Assembly: GCA_938015405.1 (NCBI GenBank)
Contig: CALLPZ010000376.1
Coordinates: 1 to 8,237 of the forward strand
Length of the DNA stretch: 8,237 bases
From: an uncultured Pseudanabaenaceae cyanobacterium
GTDB lineage: Bacteria; Cyanobacteriota; Cyanobacteriia; PCC-9006; JAAUQQ01
Reading direction: 5' to 3'
Part shown: positions 1 to 6,338 of the stretch, piece after piece
Numbering within the stretch: position 1 is the stretch's first letter
Layout of the letters: each line of letters opens with the position of its first letter
The notes under the pieces: generated by a model
Databases searched by the model: none
What the model saw: only the letters and a program-made list of their open reading frames with translations
What the model was told of the DNA's origin: nothing
Made by a program: the position numbers and the translations under genes

Positions 1-237
1 GTTTTCCCTCGCCAGAGTAAACGGTAACGCCAATAATTGCTGCTGAGTTTTGGGAGGCTTCGCTTTTGTTTAGGCAATTTTGCGAGGATTGTGCGAGATG
101 GATTCAGCCATTTTGCGGTGTAAAAATATCTCTGGAAGCGCTGTGCTCAATGTGTTTGAGATGATTTGGTTAATCCCGAAATTTTGACCTAAATTGGAGC
201 GTAATGCCCATAAATTCCCTATTCTAGGGTTGTCGTC
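1..237. other. Non-coding region upstream of the Rieske gene
   Basis: I see no supportable gene in these bases: all frames are broken by stops, and the plus frame of the next gene has a stop at 211-213. The stretch is AT-richer than the genes. A TTGACC hexamer at 184-189 with CATAAA at 209-214 (19-bp spacing) could be a weak promoter for the downstream gene, giving a very short leader. A 5-bp inverted repeat CTCAA/TTGAG at 146-160 is too short to mean much. It is most likely an ordinary intergenic promoter region. Confidence 0.6.
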
Positions 238-1341
238 GTGTCCCCATTGGTTGAGCTTGAGCAGTTACCGAACTCGTTTTTGTTGGAGGCTCATCACTAC
301 ACTGATCCTCGCTGGGAGGCTATTGAACAGGCCCGAATTTTCCAGGACAGCTGGGTTTACGTGGGCGATCGCGCGCAACTCTCTCCAGGCCAAGTTTGGA
401 GTTTAACGGTTGCAGGCCGCTCCATTGTGATTACCTGTACTGCGGATGGACAGGTCCGAGGGTTTTATAATCTCTGTGCCCATCTCGCTTTTGAGTTATG
501 CCCTCAAGCTGGCATTCAGTCGGTTAACCAGTTGAGCTGTCCTAATCACGTTTGGGTGTACGGGCTAGATGGCCAATGTATAGAGGCTCCAGAGCAGGAG
601 CACTTTGGTGAAGGGGTGAATGGACAGGATTATGCTCTTCAGCCGCTGCGTCTTGAAGTGTGGTCCGATTTTCTGTTTGTCTGCTTTGCTGAACAGGGAC
701 CGAGTTTAGCGGAATATTTGGGCTGCATCGTTGGGCGGGTGGGCGCACACCGGCAAGAAAATACACAGTTATTATTTTCGCGATCGCAACAGGTTGCTTG
801 CAATTGGAAAACCTATCATGACAGGGCACTCTGTGATGATCGCAGGGCGGTTACACAGCAAGCCTGCTGCGGAGGCAGCGATCTGCTAACGTGCCATCGA
901 ATTCCAGAGACCTTAGAGAATCCTGGCTACCAGTTTGGTTTCTACACCAATTTGCTCTGTACTCCTGTCACTGCAGACTGGCAGACTGCCAATCGCATCT
1001 TGCCTGGCTTGCCAGATGGGGGGCGGGACCATTGGTTGACCTATGGCATTTTCCCGAATTTGCATCTTATTGCTGTGCCCAATGGACTTCTGGCTTGGAC
1101 ACGAATTGACCCGCTAACCCCGGAGGCTTGCCGGGTGACGCTGGAGGTTTATGGTTTACCTGGCGGTGAGTTCGCCCAGGGATTTGAGGCTCTGATAGAT
1201 GAAGATATGGCGTTCGTAGAGACTGTGCAGCGAGGCTATGGCAATGGTCAGCATCGCCCAGGACCTGTGAATCAGCTGGAGGCACGCGTTATTCATCAAC
1301 AGCAGCTGATTGCAGGGCGGCTTGGTAAAGCACCGTGGTGA
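238..1341 (+). CDS. Rieske [2Fe-2S] ring-hydroxylating oxygenase alpha-subunit homologue with a degenerate catalytic iron site
   Basis: This 367-residue protein has the two-domain layout of Rieske non-heme iron oxygenase alpha subunits. Residues about 40-155 form the Rieske domain, with cluster ligands C80 and H82 (CAH) and C101 and H104 (CPNH), followed by the usual WVYGLDG stretch. Residues about 180-365 match the C-terminal SRPBCC catalytic domain: NWK at 189-191, FPNLHLIAVP near 272-281 and EDMAFVETVQRGYG near 322-335. Family members pass electrons from the Rieske cluster to a 2-His-1-Asp iron that activates O2. Here the usual YHxxxxH after NWK reads as D201, R202 and Q207, so both iron-binding histidines are absent, while the probable third ligand (D323) remains. 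Normal oxygenase activity is therefore doubtful. The region is unusually cysteine-rich (C188, C199, C210, C211, C219). GTG at 238 is the only good start after the stop at 211, and no Shine-Dalgarno is evident. The substrate is unknown. The family call is firm; the function is not. Confidence 0.88.
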   Translation: MSPLVELEQLPNSFLLEAHHYTDPRWEAIEQARIFQDSWVYVGDRAQLSPGQVWSLTVAGRSIVITCTADGQVRGFYNLCAHLAFELCPQAGIQSVNQLSCPNHVWVYGLDGQCIEAPEQEHFGEGVNGQDYALQPLRLEVWSDFLFVCFAEQGPSLAEYLGCIVGRVGAHRQENTQLLFSRSQQVACNWKTYHDRALCDDRRAVTQQACCGGSDLLTCHRIPETLENPGYQFGFYTNLLCTPVTADWQTANRILPGLPDGGRDHWLTYGIFPNLHLIAVPNGLLAWTRIDPLTPEACRVTLEVYGLPGGEFAQGFEALIDEDMAFVETVQRGYGNGQHRPGPVNQLEARVIHQQQLIAGRLGKAPW

Positions 1342-1442
1342 TGGCTGAGCGTTGTCTTTTGGAATGCTTGTTTGTTAATAACGCTTGTCTAGATAAACGG
1401 TTGACTGTGAGGGACGGTGGGATATGTTTTGCCAGGCTCGGT

Positions 1443-1877
1443 TTAGGCAGACTCCAGGCTGATGAGTTCGATATCGAAGGTGAGGGTCTCGCCTGCGAGG
1501 GGATGATTGCCGTCTAGGGTGACTTGATCTTCGTTGAGTTCTACGACCATGACGGGGACAGCTTGTCCGTCTGCGGTGGGTAATTGTAATTGGCTACCGA
1601 CTTCTAGGGGGAGATTCGTGGGGACTTGTTTGCGATTGACTCGAAAGATGAGTTCAGCGCGGCGATCGCCATAGCCTGCTGCGGGTTCAATCGTCACGGT
1701 TTTCTGTTCTTCGACTTTCATTCCCTGGACAGCGGCATCGAATCCAGGAATGACTTGCTGTGCTCCTAACTTAAAGCTCAAAGGATCGCGGGAGCGAGAG
1801 GAATCGAAAACCATGCCATCAGCCAGCTTCCCTTCGTAATGAATGGTGACTTGATCGCCTGCTTTGGCTTGGGTCAT
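1443..1877 (-). CDS. FKBP-type peptidyl-prolyl cis-trans isomerase, SlyD/FkpB-like
   Basis: This 144-residue cytoplasmic protein has no signal peptide and is a SlyD-type FKBP, a proline isomerase and folding chaperone. The N-terminal FKBP half shows Y14-x-G16 and DGMVFDSS at 20-27, then F35xxGxxQVIPGFDxAVxGM to residue 53, which outlines the proline-binding pocket. EPAAGYG (64-70) leads into the insert-in-flap chaperone domain, about residues 72-120, and the chain returns to the FKBP fold with DGNHPLAGETLTF (122-134). It ends right after that fold, so the His/Cys-rich metal-binding tail of E. coli SlyD is absent. In this it resembles FkpB/SlpA more than SlyD. It converges with the Rieske gene across a 101-bp gap with no clear terminator, and is transcribed away from the sensor kinase. 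The ATG at 1877 begins directly at the conserved fold. It looks like an ordinary housekeeping gene. Confidence 0.93.
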   Translation of the reverse strand: MTQAKAGDQVTIHYEGKLADGMVFDSSRSRDPLSFKLGAQQVIPGFDAAVQGMKVEEQKTVTIEPAAGYGDRRAELIFRVNRKQVPTNLPLEVGSQLQLPTADGQAVPVMVVELNEDQVTLDGNHPLAGETLTFDIELISLESA

Positions 1878-1906
1878 GGAGCAATAATTCTCTTCTCAGT
1901 TTGCAC

Positions 1907-1912
1907 ATCATA
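1907..1912 (-). promoter_or_regulatory. Candidate -10 element for the FKBP gene
   Basis: Read on the minus strand, this hexamer is TATGAT, five of six matches to the bacterial -10 consensus. It lies about 30 bases upstream of the FKBP start codon, which would put transcription start near position 1900 with a leader of roughly 22 bases. The -35 region (TTCAGC at 16-bp spacing) is poor, so this may be an activator-dependent or -10-driven promoter. Confidence 0.35.
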
Positions 1913-1953
1913 GCTTGCTGCTTTCATTGCTGAACTGGAAGCATTCGCCCAAT

Positions 1954-1982
1954 ACAACAGAGGCTCTTTAGAGCAATGTTGT
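1954..1982. promoter_or_regulatory. Two-tier inverted repeat (possible operator) in the divergent intergenic region
   Basis: The core is a perfect 12-bp palindrome, GCTCT-TT-AGAGC, at 1963-1974. An outer pair of perfect 6-bp arms flanks it, ACAACA (1954-1959) against TGTTGT (1977-1982), with a small asymmetric interruption of 3 and 2 bases between tiers. It lies about 80 bp upstream of the FKBP start and 125 bp upstream of the kinase start. The shape fits a dimeric regulator site. A transcript hairpin is possible, but I see no gene end it would serve. Confidence 0.35.
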
Positions 1983-2030
1983 TGTCTTACTGCTGAGGTT
2001 AGAGCGATCGCTTCAAACGTCAGCTCTTCT

Positions 2031-2047
2031 TAGTCCTAAAGGACCAA
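2031..2047. promoter_or_regulatory. Palindrome upstream of the two-component genes, possible NarL-type regulator site
   Basis: GTCCT-AA-AGGAC (2033-2044) is a perfect palindrome, flanked by TT (2030-2031) and AA (2046-2047). Written as half-sites it is TAGTCCT, two bases, AGGACCA. This has the 7-2-7 inverted arrangement used by NarL-family response regulators, and a regulator of that family is encoded just downstream. The site ends immediately before a TTGACC hexamer (2049-2054) that could be a -35 element, though no good -10 follows at 16-18 bp. Autoregulation of the kinase/regulator pair is an inference from position and symmetry. Confidence 0.35.
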
Positions 2048-2108
2048 TTTGACCGCAATTGCTCCTTCGCTTGGGAAAATGGAATAGCTCCACTGTTGTT
2101 GGTTTGCG

Positions 2109-3527
2109 ATGCGTTCTGCTTCTTGGCAAATACCACCGTTTAAGTTGCTCCTACATATGGAGTGGATCTTGTTAGGGATTGCGGTAATTTCTTCCCTGTC
2201 CCATTTGTCCTTGCGCTTGCGAGGCTTACCGAGAGAGCTACCTGCTCAGGGCATGGTTTGGCTGTTGGGAATGTCCCTGGCGAGTTTGTTTTGTGTCCTG
2301 AGCTTGGGACTGCTGGGTTGTCGCTTGCCTGTGGGCTCAGCCGGGCTGCCAGGCAAGTCTCGACGGCCTAGCTCATCTCAGCTGGGTGGCTGGGTGGGTA
2401 ATGCTGAAGTGACTGAGCGGCGCAGGTCTAAGGTTCAGCATCTTCAGGGCCAGGACCGCTTGGTATTGCCGATTCTCTATGTTGCGGGGGGGTTTGTTCT
2501 AAGCTGGCTGGCGATTATTTTGAGTGGACGCGGGATGATGTTGTTTCCACCGCTGTTGTTGATTGTGGTGACTCGGGGCTGCGTGATCTTTCCGCGAGTC
2601 GGGCGTTGGTTCGTGGCGGGCACAGCCTTGATGTCGTTTGTTGCAATGCAGTATCTGGCGTTACAGCGAATCCGATTTTGGGGTATCCCCTTGGACCGTC
2701 TGCCCCGGGTGCCTGGAGCCCGCCGCCTGCCAGAGGACTTGCTCCATAGCCTGCGTTTGAATGCCATGGTCAATGTGACCCTGCTCTTTGCGCTGGTTCT
2801 GGGATTTGTCTTGCTCTTGGTCGGGGCATTGATTCAGGAAGAGCATAGTCGTCAGCAGTTGGCCCAGGCGAATCAGCAGTTGCGACGGTATTCCCTACGG
2901 ATTGAAGATCAAGCGGCGTTGCAGGAGCGTAGTCGTATTGCTCGTGAAATCCATGACACCGTTGGTCACTGTTTGACAGCCCAGAGTATCCAGCTAGAAA
3001 ATGCAGCCTTACAGCTCGATAGGACGACGGGGCAAGTTGAAGTGACTCAGGCTACGGAGCATCTCAATACAGCCCGTCGTTTGGGCCGCGAAGCGTTACA
3101 AAATGTGCGTCAGGCTGTGGCTAGATTGCGGGTTCATCCTCTTAAAGGAAAGAGCTTGGGGCAGGCCGTAAATAAGCTGGTGCAGGAGTTTCAGCAGCAC
3201 AACAGTATTCAGTTGGAGAGCAGCTTAGATTTGCAGGTGACGCCCTCCCAGGACATCGCGATCGTGCTTTATCGCATTCTCCAGGAGGGACTCACCAATC
3301 TGACGCGTCATAGTGAGGCAACAGTGGCTCAACTCGATATTTATCGAGATGCCCAGGGCCTTCATTTGCGTCTATCGGATAATGGCAGAGGGTTTGAGCC
3401 GAGCCAAAATACGACGGGGTTTGGCTTGCAGAGTATGAGCGAGCGAGCAGCGGCGGTGCAGGGGCGGTTCAAGCTGGTGAGTGCCCCGGGTGAAGGCTGC
3501 CGTCTAGAGCTAGATTTGCCGCTGTAA
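2109..3527 (+). CDS. Membrane sensor histidine kinase, HisKA_3 type (NarL/DesK/LiaS family)
   Basis: This 472-residue integral-membrane kinase probably phosphorylates the response regulator encoded next to it. About six hydrophobic segments fill the N-terminal half (roughly 18-37, 47-70, 118-139, 142-161, 165-185, 219-242). A basic, Ser/Arg-rich loop of about 45 residues lies between the second and third, and there is no recognisable extracellular sensor domain, so it may sense through the membrane as DesK and LiaS relatives do. A predicted coiled coil (about 245-275) leads to the H-box RSRIAREIHDTVGH, with phospho-acceptor H282. The ATPase domain has the N-box (E393, N397, H401), G1 box DNGRGF (424-429) and G2 box GFGL (437-440), so the kinase looks intact. 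ATG 2109 has no Shine-Dalgarno; ATG 2157, just before the first membrane helix, is an alternative. The regulator starts 29 bases after the stop, implying an operon. Confidence 0.93.
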   Translation: MRSASWQIPPFKLLLHMEWILLGIAVISSLSHLSLRLRGLPRELPAQGMVWLLGMSLASLFCVLSLGLLGCRLPVGSAGLPGKSRRPSSSQLGGWVGNAEVTERRRSKVQHLQGQDRLVLPILYVAGGFVLSWLAIILSGRGMMLFPPLLLIVVTRGCVIFPRVGRWFVAGTALMSFVAMQYLALQRIRFWGIPLDRLPRVPGARRLPEDLLHSLRLNAMVNVTLLFALVLGFVLLLVGALIQEEHSRQQLAQANQQLRRYSLRIEDQAALQERSRIAREIHDTVGHCLTAQSIQLENAALQLDRTTGQVEVTQATEHLNTARRLGREALQNVRQAVARLRVHPLKGKSLGQAVNKLVQEFQQHNSIQLESSLDLQVTPSQDIAIVLYRILQEGLTNLTRHSEATVAQLDIYRDAQGLHLRLSDNGRGFEPSQNTTGFGLQSMSERAAAVQGRFKLVSAPGEGCRLELDLPL

Positions 3528-3556
3528 TTCGAATGATAATGGAGTATGGGGGCTGT

Positions 3557-4192
3557 ATGATTCGTCTCTTGTTGGTTGATGATCAAGCGATTATTCGAGA
3601 GGGGCTGCGTAATCTGTTGCAGGCCCAGTCGGATTTGGAGGTGGTTGGCGAGGCTAGCAATGGTCAGGAGGCTTTGACTCAGGCGATCGCCCTGACTCCC
3701 GATGTGGTTCTGATGGATATTCGTATGCCGGTGATGGATGGCGTGGCTGCGACCCGAGCGTTGGGCCAGCAACTACCGAGCGCCAAAGTTCTGGTTCTCA
3801 CGACCTTCGATGATGACGACTATGTGGCCCAGGCAATGCAGCAAGGAGCCAAGGGCTATTTACTCAAGGACACGCCTTCGACTGAAATTGCCGAGGCCAT
3901 TCGCTTGGTACAACGGGGCTATACCCACATGGGGCCAGGCTTGTTTGAGAAAGTCTTGGCACAGCCTGGGGCTGCGGTGGCCGAGCCCGCTGCGCCACCG
4001 GAACTGGCTGAATTGACCCCCCGGGAGCGGGAGGTGTTGGAGCTGATTGCGGAGGGCTGTAGCAATAAGGAAATTGCGGAGCGACTGTACATTGCGGAGC
4101 GTACGGTCAAGAACCATGTCAATAGCATTTTGAGTCGATTGGGGGTGCGCGATCGCACCCAAGCTGCCATTTTGGCGACCAAGTTTTTGTAG
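3557..4192 (+). CDS. Response regulator, NarL/LuxR (FixJ-type HTH) family
   Basis: This is a 211-residue cytoplasmic transcription regulator, the likely partner of the kinase immediately upstream. The receiver domain (1-120) has the acidic pair D8/D9, phospho-acceptor D54 in VVLMDIRMP, the switch T82/T83 in VLTTF and K104 in GYLLKD. After a short Ala/Pro linker (about 138-150) comes the LuxR-type helix-turn-helix, starting at LTPREREVL (153-161) and continuing with NKEIAERLYIAERTVKNHV (170-188) and LGVRDRTQA. All key residues are present. I chose ATG 3557 because family members begin directly with MIRLLLVDDQ. An in-frame ATG at 3533 would add eight residues that look like leader sequence. A run of Gs at 3548-3552 may help ribosome binding. 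The palindrome at 2033-2044 is a plausible target. Confidence 0.93.
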   Translation: MIRLLLVDDQAIIREGLRNLLQAQSDLEVVGEASNGQEALTQAIALTPDVVLMDIRMPVMDGVAATRALGQQLPSAKVLVLTTFDDDDYVAQAMQQGAKGYLLKDTPSTEIAEAIRLVQRGYTHMGPGLFEKVLAQPGAAVAEPAAPPELAELTPREREVLELIAEGCSNKEIAERLYIAERTVKNHVNSILSRLGVRDRTQAAILATKFL

Positions 4193-4217
4193 GGGCTATG
4201 GGATTAATTCGCCCTTA
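4190..4217 (+). terminator. Possible intrinsic terminator overlapping the response-regulator stop codon
   Basis: TAGGGGC (4190-4196) pairs with GCCCTTA (4211-4217) to give a 7-bp stem with one G-T wobble and a 14-base loop. A T-rich tract, TTTATTTCTGATTT, starts about four bases after the stem. The first arm begins at the TAG stop itself. The loop is long and the T-tract is interrupted, so termination may be partial, leaving some read-through into the hydrolase gene 86 bases downstream. Confidence 0.35.
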
Positions 4218-4278
4218 AGGTTTATTTCTGATTTCCCTCGGGCAAGATAGCCATGTATTGCTGATTTGAGGCTTGTTC

Positions 4279-6168
4279 ATGGCTTGGCTTAAGGCTTTCC
4301 AGCGGCCATCTACCCATCCGGAAAACAGCTTTAGAGTTCCGTGTTTGCCTCGGGGGTCTCAGCGATGGGGAATGTTGGTTGCCCTGGGAATTACTCAGGC
4401 TCTGGCCCAGGGACTAGGAGCCCCAGCTGGTCAAGCGGCTGAGCAACTGGTGATCCACTATGGCTCGCTGAGTAGCACCATTCCTCTACGTGAACTGGAG
4501 TCGTCTTTAGACCCTGCGGCTCCAGCAACCGCGAAGTCCTTTCCCCTTGCTCAACTTAATCGCGAGATGACTCAGCGGCTGCGGAGCCTACTGACTCAAC
4601 CTTTGCCTTCGTTGCCTGCTCAACAGGTCGAGAATCTTTTCCACTCTCGGTGCGGAGAGCGTTTGTTGCAGGCCTTGGCTGAAGTCTTCTTTGTTGGGGA
4701 GAAGCTAAACCCGGCAGAAGGGGGAGCGGCATTGCGAACGGCTTTGGCGGCGGCGGCAGCTTCCCCTGAAGGGATGACCGGGCTGAATATCCTGCGTCAC
4801 TTTCCGGGAGAGCTCCATTGGGATGCTCGACGCACTATGGCTTTGTGGCAGCAGAAGCAGCAACTCCAGCAGGAGACGCAGGAATTTTTGGCGAGCTTGG
4901 ATCAACGTCTGGAGCTTGATGCTGCTTTGGAGGGGCCTGGCGGCCAGGAAGATTTACGCTTGCCTGGCAACCATTCCTTTCGCCAGGGGGAGTTGCAGCT
5001 ATGGGATGAGGACCGCGATCGCCCTCTATTGGTGCAACTCTATTTGCCTGACACTGTTCATTCCAAAGATGCCGTGGCGGAGTATTACATCAGTCATCAC
5101 GGGGCTGAGGACATCCCTCTGATGATCATGTCCCATGGTCTTTCGGCTAACCGCCATAGCCGTCAGTTTTTTGCCAAGCATTTGGCTTCCCATGGCATTG
5201 CTGTGGCCATGGTGCAGCATTGGGGCAGTGATAGTGACCAATTCCACGCCATGCTCCAGGGTCAGGTTGATCATCTGGCTTCTCCGAAGGCGTTTATTGA
5301 TCGGCCCCTGGACATCAGTTTTGTGTTGGATGAGTTAGACCGTTTGAGCTCGGTGGGAAAGCGGTCATCGGTTGCTATTACAAGTCGTGAAGGCGATGGT
5401 GAGGCTGATCGGGAAGATGACCGATCGCTCTTGCAAGACTATCCATTGCAGCTGGATCGGGTGGCATTTTTTGGCCATTCTTTGGGGGCTTATACGGGAC
5501 TGGCGATCGCTGGAGCTGAGATCAATTTTCAGCAACTGCAACAGGACTGTCAGCCCGATGCCATGCTGTTGGACCTCTCCCTTGTCCTTCAGTGCCAAGC
5601 CTTGGAGCTCGCCTCAGTTCCGTTGCCTAATTTGAAGGATGCGCGAGTGTCGGCGCTGATGCTCGCGGACCCTATGAGCCGCAGTATCTTTGGCCCCCAG
5701 GAGTTGCAAAAAATTCAGTTGCCGGTGGTATGGACTGGAGGAGACCGAGATAGCTTCACGCCGTTTAGCTTCAGCCAGTTGCCGTCATTTGATTGGTTGG
5801 GCAGCGAGCACAAATACCTTGCCGTTGCGGAGGCAACCCGTCATCTCTATTTGAATTCTGAGTCTTTGGAACCTCGAAATGGGAGAACTTCGGCGAGCAG
5901 CGATTCTGCTGTTGTGGAAGATAAGGCTTCTGCCCCAGCCTTTGAAGCGATGGTTGCAGCCCAGCCTCAGCCTGTGCAGGATTACACCAATGCCTTAGGG
6001 CTTGCCTTTACCCGGACTTATCTCGATCGAGATGCTGGATATCAGTCCTACTTAACGGCTTCTTATGGTCGGCAACTGAGTCAGTCTCCCTATCACCTCA
6101 GACTGTGGTCTCCTCAGAATAATGCTCCGCAGCAGCCCCCTTCGCAGTTAGCAAGTTTCCAGGATTGA
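4279..6168 (+). CDS. Exported DUF1400 / alpha-beta hydrolase protein
   Basis: This is a 629-residue secreted or periplasmic hydrolase. A signal peptide with a long N-region has its hydrophobic core near residues 29-50 and probable cleavage after AGQAA (about 55). A DUF1400 domain follows (about 55-210), recognisable from LVIHYGSLSSTIPLRELE and then ASPEGMTGLNILRHFPG; it is found mainly in cyanobacteria ahead of hydrolase domains. The alpha/beta-hydrolase domain includes IMSHGLSANRHS (oxyanion-hole region), LASHGIAVAMVQHWGSD and the nucleophile elbow GHSLG with S401. The acid is D489 or D491 in WTGGDRD, and the base is probably H522 in ATRHLYL. It resembles chlorophyllase/PAF-acetylhydrolase-like esterases; the substrate is unknown. 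An acidic insert (about 369-384) and a flexible linker (about 528-555) interrupt the fold. ATG 4279 is preferred over TTG 4273 because GAGG lies 7 bases upstream. It follows the regulator on the same strand. Confidence 0.9.
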   Translation: MAWLKAFQRPSTHPENSFRVPCLPRGSQRWGMLVALGITQALAQGLGAPAGQAAEQLVIHYGSLSSTIPLRELESSLDPAAPATAKSFPLAQLNREMTQRLRSLLTQPLPSLPAQQVENLFHSRCGERLLQALAEVFFVGEKLNPAEGGAALRTALAAAAASPEGMTGLNILRHFPGELHWDARRTMALWQQKQQLQQETQEFLASLDQRLELDAALEGPGGQEDLRLPGNHSFRQGELQLWDEDRDRPLLVQLYLPDTVHSKDAVAEYYISHHGAEDIPLMIMSHGLSANRHSRQFFAKHLASHGIAVAMVQHWGSDSDQFHAMLQGQVDHLASPKAFIDRPLDISFVLDELDRLSSVGKRSSVAITSREGDGEADREDDRSLLQDYPLQLDRVAFFGHSLGAYTGLAIAGAEINFQQLQQDCQPDAMLLDLSLVLQCQALELASVPLPNLKDARVSALMLADPMSRSIFGPQELQKIQLPVVWTGGDRDSFTPFSFSQLPSFDWLGSEHKYLAVAEATRHLYLNSESLEPRNGRTSASSDSAVVEDKASAPAFEAMVAAQPQPVQDYTNALGLAFTRTYLDRDAGYQSYLTASYGRQLSQSPYHLRLWSPQNNAPQQPPSQLASFQD

Positions 6169-6215
6169 GGGCGCATTACCAAAAGTGCAAAAAATCTTGT
6201 GGAGGTTTGTTGCTT

Positions 6216-6245
6216 TTGAGGGTGTTTAAATTCTCCAAGTATAAA
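6216..6245 (+). promoter_or_regulatory. Candidate promoter for the DUF1574-like gene
   Basis: TTGAGG (6216-6221) and TATAAA (6240-6245) are separated by 18 bp, a reasonable sigma-70-type arrangement with a good -10. Transcription would begin near 6252, leaving a leader of about 87 bases before the ATG at 6339. That leader would contain the AGGAGG, mini-ORF and hairpin described separately. No convincing terminator is visible after the preceding hydrolase, so read-through is also possible. Confidence 0.4.
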
Positions 6246-6261
6246 AACTGAGGCGTCCCCT

Positions 6262-6288
6262 AGGAGGCTGGGTATGATGAGGCTATAA
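6262..6288 (+). promoter_or_regulatory. Perfect Shine-Dalgarno followed by a four-codon leader ORF (MMRL)
   Basis: AGGAGG at 6262-6267 is followed, after six bases, by ATG ATG AGG CTA TAA (6274-6288), encoding Met-Met-Arg-Leu. This is the strongest ribosome-binding site in the window, at near-ideal spacing, yet it serves an ORF of only four codons that ends 50 bases before the main gene's ATG. Its frame is not that of the downstream gene. It could be a regulatory minimal ORF controlling the downstream cistron or mRNA stability. It could also be chance, since a purine-rich sequence before an ATG is not rare. Confidence 0.4.
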
Positions 6289-6292
6289 ATCT

Positions 6293-6316
6293 CGCGACGA
6301 GAAAATTTACGTCGCG
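6293..6316 (+). promoter_or_regulatory. 7-bp GC-rich hairpin in the leader of the DUF1574-like gene
   Basis: CGCGACG (6293-6299) and CGTCGCG (6310-6316) form a perfect 7-bp stem around a 10-base AT-rich loop. It lies 5 bases after the mini-ORF stop and 22 bases before the main ATG. No T-run follows it in either direction, so it is unlikely to be an intrinsic terminator. Its placement suggests an effect on translation of the following gene: a ribosome paused on the mini-ORF would cover or expose this stem. Confidence 0.45.
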
Positions 6317-6338
6317 GTGCTGCTTCTACCCACCCGCC

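Noticed and set aside
146..160. Inverted repeat CTCAA/TTGAG upstream of the Rieske gene
   Set aside because: A 5-bp AT-containing stem is expected by chance, and it is not placed at a clear promoter or gene end.
781..870. A frameshift as the explanation for the missing histidines in the Rieske protein
   Set aside because: Other frames through this stretch do not give the usual NWK...YHxxxxH pattern, and homology continues in the same frame on both sides. Point substitution explains the data better.
1342..1442. Terminator for the converging Rieske and FKBP genes
   Set aside because: Apart from a weak GCGTT/AACGC pairing with a long loop, I could not find a GC-rich stem with a T-run on either strand.
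1335..1517. Small plus-strand ORF of 60 codons across the end of the Rieske gene
   Set aside because: It overlaps the Rieske 3' end, runs antisense to the well-supported FKBP gene, and its translation resembles no protein family I recognise.
4143..4160. Perfect 7-bp hairpin GGGTGCG/CGCACCC with a CGAT loop
   Set aside because: It lies inside the response-regulator coding sequence, over the conserved LGVRDRTQA segment, and is built around a HIP1 octamer. No T-run follows, so codon and HIP1 constraints explain it.
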